45,849 bases of DNA, taken from NCBI GenBank assembly GCA_900299185.1, contig OMIV01000038.1:1-45849 (forward strand), given 5' to 3'. Below, piece by piece: positions 35,392-42,530 of this stretch. Both the position numbers and the translations under genes were made by a program. This stretch comes from Planctomycetaceae bacterium (GTDB lineage Bacteria > Planctomycetota > Planctomycetia > Planctomycetales > Planctomycetaceae). The notes below the pieces were generated by a model. It was not told where the DNA came from, ran no database searches, and was given only the letters and a program-made list of their open reading frames with translations. How positions within the stretch are numbered: the stretch's first letter is position 1; the number at the start of each line of letters is the position of its first letter.

Positions 35392-36234
35392 CTACTTCGA
35401 CTCTTCCTTCTTCTCTTCAGCTGGCTTCTTCTCTTCAGCCGCGGCTCCGTTGTTCTCGGGCTTGGCTTCAGGTTTCTTTTCTTCCGCAGCCTTCAGCTTC
35501 TCGACGGCCGTGGCGAGTTCTTTCTTGGCTGCTTCAGCGTCTTTCTTCGCAGCTTCGGCGGCTTGCTTAGCTGCATCGGCTTCGGACTTCAGCTTCTCCA
35601 ATGCGGCAGCCAGTTCATTGCTCTTCTTGTCAGAAGCAGCTTGCTTGTCTTTGGTGCTGGCCAACTCGACCGAGATTTTCTTGGCTTCATCGGCGCTAGC
35701 AGCGGCCAATGCGGTTTGCTTCTTAGCTTCGGCAGCGCTGGCTTCTGCTGCGGCCTGAGCTTTCTTCGCGTCCTCGGCAGCCTTTTGAGCCTTAGCAACT
35801 TCTTCCTTGGCTTTGGCGTCCGCTGCTGCTGCGACCTTGGCGGATTCTTCGGACTTCTTGTTGGCGGCCTGAGCTTCAGCATTCGCCTTTTGAGCATTCG
35901 CCTTCTCTGCGGCGGCGACCTTGTCGCTGGCATCGGCTCGCTTGTCAGAAGCGACGGCTCGAGCTTCGGCCTTGGCTTGAGCTTCCTTGGCCGCAACCAG
36001 TTCTGCCTTCAGCTTCGCCAACTCGGCAGTCAAGTTTTTGACTTCAGCTTCGGCCTTGGTGGCGTCTTCAGCTCGTTGGAGTGCGACGTGGTAAGGCAAC
36101 AATGTCGGCGAGCAAACGATCGGCGACTGAGGGGCACATGGCTGTGGGCAGAAATTCTTATTTCCGGCTTGGGCGGAGGCCGAACCGAGGATCAGCGACG
36201 CAAGACTCAATGCTCCAAATGCAAACTTCTTCAT
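35392..36234 (-). CDS. Exported Ala/Lys/Glu-rich coiled-coil protein
   Basis: A 280-residue protein with a signal peptide (MKKFAFGALSLASLILGSASAQA) and a short Cys-containing segment (FCPQPCAPQSPIVC, near 28-41). From about 57 to the end it is a long, uninterrupted coiled coil made almost only of Ala, Lys, Glu and Asp, with many local repeats such as AEAAKKDAEAAKKEL. Composition resembles TolA-like domain II or spacer rods, so a structural periplasmic role is plausible. No partner gene is evident next to it. The ATG at 36234 is chosen for the AGGAG upstream and the clean signal peptide; a start nine codons earlier has neither. Large ORFs on the opposite strand here are composition artefacts. 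Confidence 0.85.
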   Translation of the reverse strand: MKKFAFGALSLASLILGSASAQAGNKNFCPQPCAPQSPIVCSPTLLPYHVALQRAEDATKAEAEVKNLTAELAKLKAELVAAKEAQAKAEARAVASDKRADASDKVAAAEKANAQKANAEAQAANKKSEESAKVAAAADAKAKEEVAKAQKAAEDAKKAQAAAEASAAEAKKQTALAAASADEAKKISVELASTKDKQAASDKKSNELAAALEKLKSEADAAKQAAEAAKKDAEAAKKELATAVEKLKAAEEKKPEAKPENNGAAAEEKKPAEEKKEESK

Positions 36235-36428
36235 AATCCGGCTACTCCTGGGATCTCTCATAAGGTGGGACAGTTGAGGTGGGATGAGCCCGACGCGAGC
36301 GAACGCTTCGCGAGGTTGAACTGCCGCGCAAGCAAACTTAGCTCATACGACCCATCTTCGCAGGGCAGGCGTCTCTGATTCAAGCGTCTGCCTGAGATGT
36401 CTTGGGATGATCGTGTCGATGCTGCCGA

Positions 36429-36908
36429 CTAATCTGCCGGTGGCGACTGGCTCGGCAGGAGATTCCGATTGAGTTCGAGGAACTGAACCGCCCAGTAATA
36501 GCGATCTAGCAGTCCGGTGGTATCGCGACCGAGCGCGACGTAAGCCGCGAAGATTGCTTCGATCGTCGCGAGTCCTTCCAGCGGGTCGGCGAAGACTTTT
36601 GAGACTCGTGGGTAGGCTGTCTTCCATGCTGGTAAAGACCGAACCGGTAACGATCGGAAGGTTGGCTCCATGCGTTGAGCGAGCCGCCAAGTTCCATCGA
36701 GCACCAGCAAACCATTGGCTGCATCTTGCGGGCTGAGAAGCGGACCGCCGATGCCGAGTCGGACGTAGTTCGTGATCGGTTCTGGGCCACGATCTGGAAA
36801 GGTCCAGAAGGCAAATTGAGGATTCGTCCGCAGCGGCTCGACCGAGCACTTTTGTCGGTTCTCGCGCGGATGGACGACGATCACGGTGGGGGGAAACGCG
36901 GCAGTCAT
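36429..36908 (-). CDS. DTW/Tsr3-like domain protein (putative RNA aminocarboxypropyltransferase)
   Basis: A protein of 159 residues (182 if the ATG at 36977 is used). It contains the DTW-type core [14 protein letters not shown], then [12 protein letters not shown] and [15 protein letters not shown]. Proteins with this fold (DTW/TapT, Tsr3) transfer the 3-amino-3-carboxypropyl group of S-adenosylmethionine to tRNA or rRNA uridines. The opening [19 protein letters not shown] fits the N-terminal strand plus a reactive surface. The DGTW motif differs from the eponymous DTW only in spacing. Homology begins at the second start, so I prefer 36908; neither start has a clear ribosome site. It lies just after the LolD-like gene and is probably in that operon. 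Confidence 0.75.
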   Translation of the reverse strand: MTAAFPPTVIVVHPRENRQKCSVEPLRTNPQFAFWTFPDRGPEPITNYVRLGIGGPLLSPQDAANGLLVLDGTWRLAQRMEPTFRSLPVRSLPAWKTAYPRVSKVFADPLEGLATIEAIFAAYVALGRDTTGLLDRYYWAVQFLELNRNLLPSQSPPAD

Positions 36909-37003
36909 GTCGCAATGAGTTCGAAGAGAAATGTTGAGTTGATGTTGCTCGTGGTCGCTCGCGAGTTGAGCGGTCAATGAAATTGGGCATCGAGTCGCTG
37001 AGG

Positions 37004-37702
37004 CTACTTCAATTGCACCAACTGTCCGTCGCGCAATTCAAAGTGTTGAGGAAACTGCTGAGCGAGTTCATGGCTATGAGTCACACACATCAGCAATACG
37101 TTGCTTTCTCGGCTGAGTTCCAGCAGCAGCGTTCCAACAGCTTGTGCGGTCGATCGATCCAAGTTGCCGGTGGGTTCATCGGCCAACACGAGCTTCGGTG
37201 AGTTAATGAGAGCGCGGCAGACGGCAACTCGTTGACGTTCGCCACCGGACAGTTGATCGGGGCGATGATCAACACGATGAGCCAAGCCAACTCGTTCCAA
37301 TAGCGATCGGGCTCGTTGCTCGTCTGAGTCAGTGACTCCCTGACCCGCGACCAGCGGAACAAGGACATTCTCCAGCACGCTTAACTGCGGCAGCAGATGA
37401 TGGTCCTGAAAGATGAAGCCAACGTGCTCATTGCGGAACCGAGCTTGATCGCTGGAACTGAGCTGAGCAGGATCAATTCCGAAGGCTTTCAACGAACCGC
37501 TCGTCGCTGAGTCCAACGCTCCGATGATGTAGAGCAGGGTGCTTTTGCCAGATCCGGATGGACCAGTGATCGCGACCGCGGTGCCTCGATTCAATTCGAG
37601 CGTCACGCCGCACAAGACCGAGACGTTACCTGTGGGACCGACATAGTCCTTACACAAGGATGAGATCGAAAGGTCGGCTGAGTTCACGTTAGCTGTCGAC
37701 AT
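37004..37702 (-). CDS. LolD-like ABC transporter ATPase (MacB/LolD family)
   Basis: A 232-residue ATP-binding subunit. Walker [10 protein letters not shown] (47-55), signature [10 protein letters not shown] (near 146), Walker [10 protein letters not shown] (near 166) and the H-loop histidine (CVTHSHELA) are all present. Family resemblance is to LolD and MacB-type ATPases that work in lipoprotein sorting or extrusion; here no LolC/E-like permease gene is adjacent, so the partner is elsewhere. The start overlaps the end of the thioesterase gene by 14 bases, suggesting translational coupling. The ATP-binding function is certain; the transported substrate is not. Confidence 0.88.
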   Translation of the reverse strand: MSTANVNSADLSISSLCKDYVGPTGNVSVLCGVTLELNRGTAVAITGPSGSGKSTLLYIIGALDSATSGSLKAFGIDPAQLSSSDQARFRNEHVGFIFQDHHLLPQLSVLENVLVPLVAGQGVTDSDEQRARSLLERVGLAHRVDHRPDQLSGGERQRVAVCRALINSPKLVLADEPTGNLDRSTAQAVGTLLLELSRESNVLLMCVTHSHELAQQFPQHFELRDGQLVQLK

Positions 37703-38138
37703 GAGTGGCAGGACTCTCTGTAGGACATTCTTGAATGCGCGATTCGATCTCTGACGGAATCGGAATCGAAACGAGTGGAACGTCGTGGCCGCACAAGCAG
37801 CAAGCAGTCTTCATTCGCCCGTGCGCGATGCGAGCGGAATCGCGCCAAAACTCATAACGGATCGTGAGCGACTTGACTCCTTTTCGCTCAACGAAGACTC
37901 GAATCTCGAGCATGTCTTCAAAGCGTGCTGGCGCTTCAAAGGTGCATTGAGCCGACACTCGCGGCCATCCAATCACTTTGCCGTCGGGCTGCTTAAGCAT
38001 GATGCTCAACCCCAACGATCGGAAGAAGGCATGCTCGGCCTCTTCCATGTAACGGTAGTAACTGGAGAAGTGGATGATGCCCGCCATGTCGGTGTCGGAG
38101 AACTCGACGCGGCGATGTGAGATGAATTGCGGAGTCAT
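37689..38138 (-). CDS. Acyl-CoA thioesterase (4HBT, YbgC/FadM-like)
   Basis: A 149-residue hotdog-fold thioesterase. The family motif FSDTDMAGIIHFSSYYRYMEE is near the N-terminus (13-33), with the catalytic aspartate in DTDMAG. It hydrolyses acyl-CoA or 4-hydroxybenzoyl-CoA-type thioesters; substrate unknown. The C-terminus has a CCLCGHD segment. It is followed on the minus strand by the LolD-like ATPase with a 14-base overlap. A terminator hairpin stands 18 bases upstream of its start. Confidence 0.88.
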   Translation of the reverse strand: MTPQFISHRRVEFSDTDMAGIIHFSSYYRYMEEAEHAFFRSLGLSIMLKQPDGKVIGWPRVSAQCTFEAPARFEDMLEIRVFVERKGVKSLTIRYEFWRDSARIAHGRMKTACCLCGHDVPLVSIPIPSEIESRIQECPTESPATHVDS

Positions 38139-38156
38139 GAGCTGTCTACAAACAGG

Positions 38157-38185
38157 AACAGCCGGACGCTGAGAGTCCGGCTGTT
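38157..38185 (-). terminator. Terminator hairpin after the iron-sulfur carrier gene
   Basis: Arms 38157-38167 and 38175-38185 (AACAGCCGGAC and its complement) are perfectly paired over 11 bases around a seven-base loop, followed on the minus strand by CCTGTTTGT. It ends the A-type carrier transcript (stop at 38243) ahead of the thioesterase start. Confidence 0.7.
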
Positions 38186-38242
38186 GAAGAATGAATGCGG
38201 TGAGCTGGTCAGATCGCTGTCAGTAATTGACTCGATAGCGAC

Positions 38243-38749
38243 TTAGACCGAAAAGCTCTTGCCGCAACCGCACGAACTGGTGGCGTTCGGATTGTCGAAC
38301 TTGAAGCCGCGGCGGTCGATTCCGTCGTAGTAGTCGATGGTCGTGCCTTGCATGAACATGACAAACTTGCGGTCGATGGCGACTCGAATGCCGAACTGCT
38401 CAGAGATCAGGTCGTCGGCTTCATTGACGTTGTTGTCGAAGCCCAAGCGAGGCTCGAAGCCACTGCAGCCACCAGCCGCCAGAGCGATTCGTAAGACGCA
38501 ATTCTCTGGGACGTTCTTCTCGCTGATGAATCGCTTTACTTCGGTCGCGGCCTTCTCGCTCAGCCAGACAACTGCGTCTTGGACAGTGCTGTCCGTGACG
38601 TATTGCTTTGGAGCTTGTGGAGCAAACAGCGGCTCGGGTGCGGAGTGATGATGGTCATGACCGTGGCTGTGGCCATGAGAGCTACAGCTGCTGGACGAAC
38701 CGCAGCAACCGCCAGTTGCGGCTGGGGCTTCTTGAGTTTGGGTCGACAT
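38243..38749 (-). CDS. A-type iron-sulfur carrier (IscA/ErpA-like) with His/Cys-rich N-terminal extension
   Basis: A 168-residue protein whose residues about 54-168 are an A-type iron-sulfur carrier domain. The three cluster-ligating cysteines are present: C95 in GGCSGF, and C160 and C162 in SSCGCGKSF. The domain hands [2Fe-2S] or [4Fe-4S] clusters to apo-proteins. Ahead of it is an unusual 50-residue extension with C15, C16 and C22 and seven histidines in HGHSHGHDHHH (25-35), which looks like a metal-binding tail absent from typical IscA. AAGGAG is at the right distance from the ATG. No other isc or suf genes lie nearby. Confidence 0.9.
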   Translation of the reverse strand: MSTQTQEAPAATGGCCGSSSSCSSHGHSHGHDHHHSAPEPLFAPQAPKQYVTDSTVQDAVVWLSEKAATEVKRFISEKNVPENCVLRIALAAGGCSGFEPRLGFDNNVNEADDLISEQFGIRVAIDRKFVMFMQGTTIDYYDGIDRRGFKFDNPNATSSCGCGKSFSV

Positions 38750-39318
38750 GTGGATGACTCCTTAAAAAGTGAGGACTCGCCGTTTGGTTGGCGATAGGGA
38801 TCTGGTTCCCGCTCCCAAAAGGGCGGCGGAGTGTAGGGACGACTTTTTGACGCGACGAGGTTGAAGTGCCCTCAAAAAGTGTGCGTTGGCGCGTCACGCA
38901 GAGGAAGTGTGCATCGGCGGCCATTTCATGGACTTAGAACCTCGATGTTTCGCCGGATTTCATGAAAAAACGACCTCCGCCGACTCAGGAAACAACGGCT
39001 TAAGTACCGGATGTCCGCGCGATCGTTTCTTCTATTTCGGCGATCGAGATGGCGACGTGTCGTTGAATGCTCACGGCTTTGTTCAATGTTGTGACTCGCC
39101 GTGGACTCACTCCTAAGTTGGCGGAGCCGTTGCATCGTTCGGCGTGTTGGTTGTTCTCGGACTCGATGTTCCAAGCACTTGTCCCGCAGTTCGGCGGCAC
39201 ATCACTTGCCTTCTTATTGCATCGGACTTGAACGAAGTCCGCGAGCCGCAGTCGGGCGGGCTCATGATGTTCTGGGGATGCGTGGCAGCATCCTGATCTC
39301 TGTCTAAAGGAGAGTGCC
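38750..39318. other. Divergent intergenic region upstream of the A-type carrier and stress-protein genes
   Basis: About 570 bases with no supported gene. Short ORFs in several frames lack family resemblance. The notable element is a sigma-54-like promoter at 39195-39209, facing the universal stress protein gene. Confidence 0.5.
39195..39209 (+). promoter_or_regulatory. Candidate sigma-54 promoter upstream of the stress-protein gene
   Basis: CGGCACATCACTTGC matches the sigma-54 consensus TGGCACG-N4-TTGC except at the first and seventh positions, with the required GG-to-GC spacing (GG 39196-39197, GC 39208-39209). It would start transcription near 39221, about 100 bases before the gene. If real, the gene needs an enhancer-binding activator. 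Confidence 0.5.
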
Positions 39319-39759
39319 ATGATTCGCGTCAAAAAGATCCTCGTACCGACTGACTTCAGCACTCACAGCAGCGAGGCCATGAAGTTTGCCTGCACGCTAG
39401 CAGAGCAGTTCAACGCGGAGCTGCATCTCTTGCACGTCGTCGAGTTACTCCCGGTGGCTTACTACGAGGGGGCGATCTTCACTGCCGAAAGCGAGCAGAG
39501 GATGCGCGAGGCTGCGGAGAAGATGTTGCACAAACAACCTGAGTCTCCTTGGAAGGAGTCGCTCCAGGTGGTCTACGAAGTTCGGCAAGGCACTCCGTTT
39601 CACGAGATCGTTGGGTATGCGAAGGACAACGCGATTGATCTCATTGTGATGGGAACTCACGGTCGCACTGGCTTGGGTCATGTGCTGCTTGGAAGTGTCG
39701 CTGAGCGTGTTGTCCGAAAGGCTCCGTGCGCGGTGTTGAGGGTTCGCAATTCGAATTAG
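39319..39759 (+). CDS. Universal stress protein (UspA family)
   Basis: A 146-residue single-domain UspA protein. Strand and motif features: VKKILVPTDFS at the start (D12-type nucleotide contact), VMGTHGRTGLGHVLLGSVAE near 110-129, which is the ATP-binding G-x2-G-x9-G(S/T) pattern, and the ending APCAVLRVR. Proteins with this pattern bind ATP and respond to starvation or redox stress. TAAAGGAGAG precedes the ATG. It is 73 bases upstream of a cytochrome c'-like gene, and a sigma-54-like promoter stands about 110 bases upstream of its start. Confidence 0.92.
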   Translation: MIRVKKILVPTDFSTHSSEAMKFACTLAEQFNAELHLLHVVELLPVAYYEGAIFTAESEQRMREAAEKMLHKQPESPWKESLQVVYEVRQGTPFHEIVGYAKDNAIDLIVMGTHGRTGLGHVLLGSVAERVVRKAPCAVLRVRNSN

Positions 39760-39832
39760 CTCAGGTCTGCGAGTCATCTCGAACTAAGCGTTTCAAGTTC
39801 ACTCACAAGCAACTCCCCAAGGAAAACCCATC

Positions 39833-40327
39833 ATGCGAATTACTCGCTTCACAGCCAGCGCGGTTGTGCTGCTATTGGTTGGCTTCGCGGCCGGAATGTT
39901 CTTCTCGCACGCGGATGCTCCCGTCATCGGGGCGGACGATCCTGCTGGCAAAAAGAAGAAGAACGAAGAACTCTCGGACTTCATGCGACAGAAGTTGGAC
40001 TCGTCGGCTTTCGTGTTGGAAGGCTTGCTGACAGAGAATTTCGATCTGCTCACCAAAGGCGCCAAGCGAATGAGTGAGATGAGCCGCGCGGAAAAGTGGC
40101 GAGTCTCGAACGATGTGATGTACCGCCATCACAGCGAAGACTTTCAGGCTCGCGTTGAGAAGTTGTTGAAGACCGCGAAGGATGAGAACTCTGATGCTGC
40201 GGCCTTGGCCTACTTCGACATGACGATGAGCTGCGTCGAATGTCACAAGTGGGTGCGACGTGTCTTGGTTGCAGATGCCAAACCTATGAAGGTCGATGGA
40301 GTCGCTGCCACTCGCCTTAAGGAATAG
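39833..40327 (+). CDS. Exported cytochrome c'-like protein (second copy)
   Basis: A 164-residue periplasmic protein with a hydrophobic leader (residues 8-24) and one heme site, C134-V-E-C137-H138, followed by only 26 residues. The body is helical, with KWRVSNDVMYRHHSEDFQAR near 88-107. The layout is similar to the cytochrome at 25340 but the sequences differ, so they are not recent duplicates. Possible roles are NO binding or small electron transfer. AAGGA stands about ten bases upstream of the ATG. The gene follows the universal stress protein gene and is probably cotranscribed. Confidence 0.85.
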   Translation: MRITRFTASAVVLLLVGFAAGMFFSHADAPVIGADDPAGKKKKNEELSDFMRQKLDSSAFVLEGLLTENFDLLTKGAKRMSEMSRAEKWRVSNDVMYRHHSEDFQARVEKLLKTAKDENSDAAALAYFDMTMSCVECHKWVRRVLVADAKPMKVDGVAATRLKE

Positions 40328-40345
40328 TTCCTGATCGAATGATTG

Positions 40346-40420
40346 ACGCCCTGATCGATGAGTTGAGTTCGGTTGCTTACGGCTCCGAACGCAGCTCGAC
40401 GTTCAGGGCGTTTGCGTTTT
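40346..40420 (+). terminator. Two-level hairpin terminator after the cytochrome gene
   Basis: The outer stem pairs ACGCCCTGA (40346-40354) with TCAGGGCGT (40403-40411). An inner stem pairs GTTCGG (40367-40372) with CCGAAC (40385-40390). TTTGCGTTTT follows. It lies just after the cytochrome stop at 40327 and is a good transcription stop. Confidence 0.65.
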
Positions 40421-40553
40421 CTAGCCACTTCGGTGCGACCGATTTTCATTACCATCTGAGGTTCGCGGTTGCCTTGAAGGCGGAGTTTTGACACTCGAAA
40501 GACCGTCGAGTTTTAGGGTGTCATCCCCGTCTCCCACCGGCATCAATTTGATG

Positions 40554-40607
40554 CGCTCGAAAAGTGGCGACTGGCACGGGCAAAAAAAGTAACGCTCGAA
40601 AACTGGC
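40554..40607 (+). repeat. Two near-identical 15-base direct repeats upstream of a sigma-54-like promoter
   Basis: CGCTCGAAAAGTGGC at 40554-40568 and CGCTCGAAAACTGGC at 40593-40607 differ at one base and start 39 bases apart. A weaker third copy may start near 40492. They lie about 50-100 bases upstream of the candidate sigma-54 site, the usual place for activator (enhancer-binding protein) sites. Confidence 0.5.
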
Positions 40608-40652
40608 TATTTTGAAACAGCTTTAGCGCATTCTGGAAGTCGTTCCAAAATT

Positions 40653-40667
40653 TGGCACTCCGACTGC
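40653..40667 (+). promoter_or_regulatory. Candidate sigma-54 promoter upstream of the Gly/Tyr-rich gene
   Basis: TGGCACTCCGACTGC matches the -24/-12 consensus (TGGCACG-N4-TTGC) except for one base in the -12 box and the weakly conserved base after TGGCAC. GG is at 40654-40655 and GC at 40666-40667, with the required ten bases between. Start of transcription would be near 40679, about 75 bases before the gene. Confidence 0.55.
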
Positions 40668-40752
40668 CTTACCTCTTTTCCGAAGTTGGTCGCAAGAGCC
40701 CAATGAAAAGGCACAGCCAACCCAGCAGTGAAACACAGTCGGAGGATGAATC

Positions 40753-41088
40753 ATGAAAAGGGCAATTCTTGTTGGCGCTTTGGCATTGATGGCCGCTCTG
40801 GGAGTCGGCGGTGAAGCGGCGCGGGCGGATCATCATTCACACGGTCACAGCTACGGTCACGGGTACTCCGGTCATCACTATCACAACTATGGACCGAGCT
40901 ATGGCTACTCTCGCCCCAATGTTTATGTGAGCCGACCATCGTCTGGAGTTTACATCTCAACTCCGAGCTTCAGCTTCGGCTTTGGTAACTCTTACTACCG
41001 TCCCTCTTACGGCGGAGTTGGGTACTACGACAACTACGGCGGCTATAGCAACTACGGTTACGGCGGGTATTACGGTGGATGCCGTTAG
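40753..41088 (+). CDS. Small secreted Gly/Tyr/His-rich protein
   Basis: A 111-residue protein with a clear signal peptide (MKRAILVGALALMAALGVGGEAARA). The mature part starts with a His-rich stretch (HHSHGHSYGHGYSGHHYH) and continues as Gly/Tyr/Ser repeats ending YGGYYGGCR. It has no known domain. Composition recalls cell-wall or matrix proteins, and the histidines may bind metal. GGAGG stands nine bases before the ATG. The gene is apparently alone, with a strong sigma-54-like promoter and repeats upstream and a terminator after it. Confidence 0.8.
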   Translation: MKRAILVGALALMAALGVGGEAARADHHSHGHSYGHGYSGHHYHNYGPSYGYSRPNVYVSRPSSGVYISTPSFSFGFGNSYYRPSYGGVGYYDNYGGYSNYGYGGYYGGCR

Positions 41089-41137
41089 TCGACGGCTCAC
41101 TGAGGAGTTAGTCCACAGCATGTAAGCCAAACAAAAA

Positions 41138-41167
41138 ACAGCCGAGCTTGTTCTCAAGCTCGGCTGT
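41138..41167. terminator. Bidirectional terminator between convergent genes
   Basis: Arms 41138-41149 and 41156-41167 (ACAGCCGAGCTT and its complement) are perfectly paired over 12 bases with a six-base loop. On the minus strand a run of six T follows (A run at 41133-41138), and on the plus strand TCTCGTTT. It stops the Gly/Tyr-rich gene from one side and the esterase gene from the other. Confidence 0.85.
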
Positions 41168-41210
41168 TCTCGTTTGTGCCTTAAGTGGTTGGTCGACTTT
41201 CAGTCTCGCT

Positions 41211-42485
41211 CTAGCTCTTGAGCTTCTCGTCCAACCACGCAAAGGCTTCGTCTTGCATGGCGATGCTCCATCGATGTGGTTCGTCATAGAAGCGGCCGAC
41301 GAACTGCTTCTCGCACTTTGCGGCGGCATAGAGTTCAGCGATGCGAGCCACCGACGACTGCATGCCGCTGAGTGGGAAGAGTCGGTCTTGCGAGCACTGC
41401 TGCACGAACAAGTTGCGCGGCGCCGTGAGCGAGACCAGTTCCGGCAAATCCATAAGCCGATGCAAGCCCGGCAGAAAGTGGATCCACGAGTGCGTGTCGA
41501 CGTGCGCCTTCAACATGGGACGCATCGACGACATGAAGCCGACGACGCAGGCCGCCTTAATGCGTTCATCCAACGCCGCGAGATATGCCGATCGATAGCC
41601 GCCCATCGAAATGCCAATGCAGCCGATGCGCTCGGGATCAACGTCGCCGCGAGTGCTGAGATACTCCACCACTCGGCGATCGTCATAGTTGACGACTCCC
41701 GGCCACGTCGCACCGGCGAGCACCAGACTCTTGGCGATCGTCGACTCTTTGGCTCGACACTTTTGATTCAGCGACTGCACGTCATCGAGCGAGTATTTCG
41801 AGCGATCCCAACCGAACTTCAGATCTTCATCGAGCTGCACGCGACGCTCTCCGAACATGAACGCGTCGATCGAGATCACCACATAGCCGCGCTTCACAAG
41901 GGCGGTGGCAGTGGGGCGTCCGTCGTAGTTCTGCTGATGGTACTTGGTCATGGCGGGATGATTGGTTCCCAGATCAATCACCTTCTCTTTGCCGAAGAGA
42001 AACATGCCGCCGTGCGAGTGCAGGTCGACAATCGCCGGTGCTCGCTGCTTCAAGTTCTTCGGGATCAGCACGTATGCCGGGATGCGGAACCACGGCGTCG
42101 TTGAGATCAGCACTCGCTCGCGAATGAAGTCTCCGCAGTCGACTCGTTCAACGACGTCGGGCTTGAAGTCGCAGCGCGGCGGGTCGTAGCTCAGCAGTTC
42201 GAGAACCTTCGAGCGAGCACGCGTTCGAAACTCGGTCGTGAAGTTGACCGCCTGACCAATCGGAAAGACCGAAGGCCGAGTTGCTGCCGCGATCTGTTCG
42301 ACGACGGAGAAGTTCGTGCCGAGATCCGCTTGCGATGGCTGATGCTCGCGAGCTGGATCAACCACGACAGCAGCCTGATCGGCAGCGCTAGCCATCGCAC
42401 CGTTGGCTAAACCCAGGTTGGCAACCAACGGCAGACAGCCCATCACTGCCAGGAACTCACGACGATCGGGTGAAGCGGAAGGCAT
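41211..42485 (-). CDS. Tat-exported alpha/beta hydrolase (acetyl-xylan-esterase/dienelactone-hydrolase-like)
   Basis: A 424-residue hydrolase. The start has a Tat motif (DRREFLAVMG) and hydrophobic stretch, so it is exported. The nucleophile elbow is GISMGG with S293; the acid is D367 in CSQDRLF, and the general base is H404 in FYDEPHRW. AIVDLHSHGG near 151 supplies the oxyanion region. Proteins like this remove acetyl or other acyl groups from polysaccharides, but the substrate is unproven. GGAG lies upstream of the ATG. It follows the formylglycine-enzyme-like gene by 45 bases on the minus strand, so the two are probably cotranscribed. Confidence 0.85.
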   Translation of the reverse strand: MPSASPDRREFLAVMGCLPLVANLGLANGAMASAADQAAVVVDPAREHQPSQADLGTNFSVVEQIAAATRPSVFPIGQAVNFTTEFRTRARSKVLELLSYDPPRCDFKPDVVERVDCGDFIRERVLISTTPWFRIPAYVLIPKNLKQRAPAIVDLHSHGGMFLFGKEKVIDLGTNHPAMTKYHQQNYDGRPTATALVKRGYVVISIDAFMFGERRVQLDEDLKFGWDRSKYSLDDVQSLNQKCRAKESTIAKSLVLAGATWPGVVNYDDRRVVEYLSTRGDVDPERIGCIGISMGGYRSAYLAALDERIKAACVVGFMSSMRPMLKAHVDTHSWIHFLPGLHRLMDLPELVSLTAPRNLFVQQCSQDRLFPLSGMQSSVARIAELYAAAKCEKQFVGRFYDEPHRWSIAMQDEAFAWLDEKLKS

Positions 42486-42530
42486 GATGGCTCCGACGAA
42501 GGACTTTGAGATCAGCAGTCGCGACGCGAA

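Noticed and set aside
35563-36378. Long plus-strand ORF (271 codons) opposite the coiled-coil gene
   Set aside because: It is the antisense shadow of an Ala/Lys/Glu repeat gene; translation is Leu/Gly/Cys-rich low complexity without ribosome site or family resemblance.
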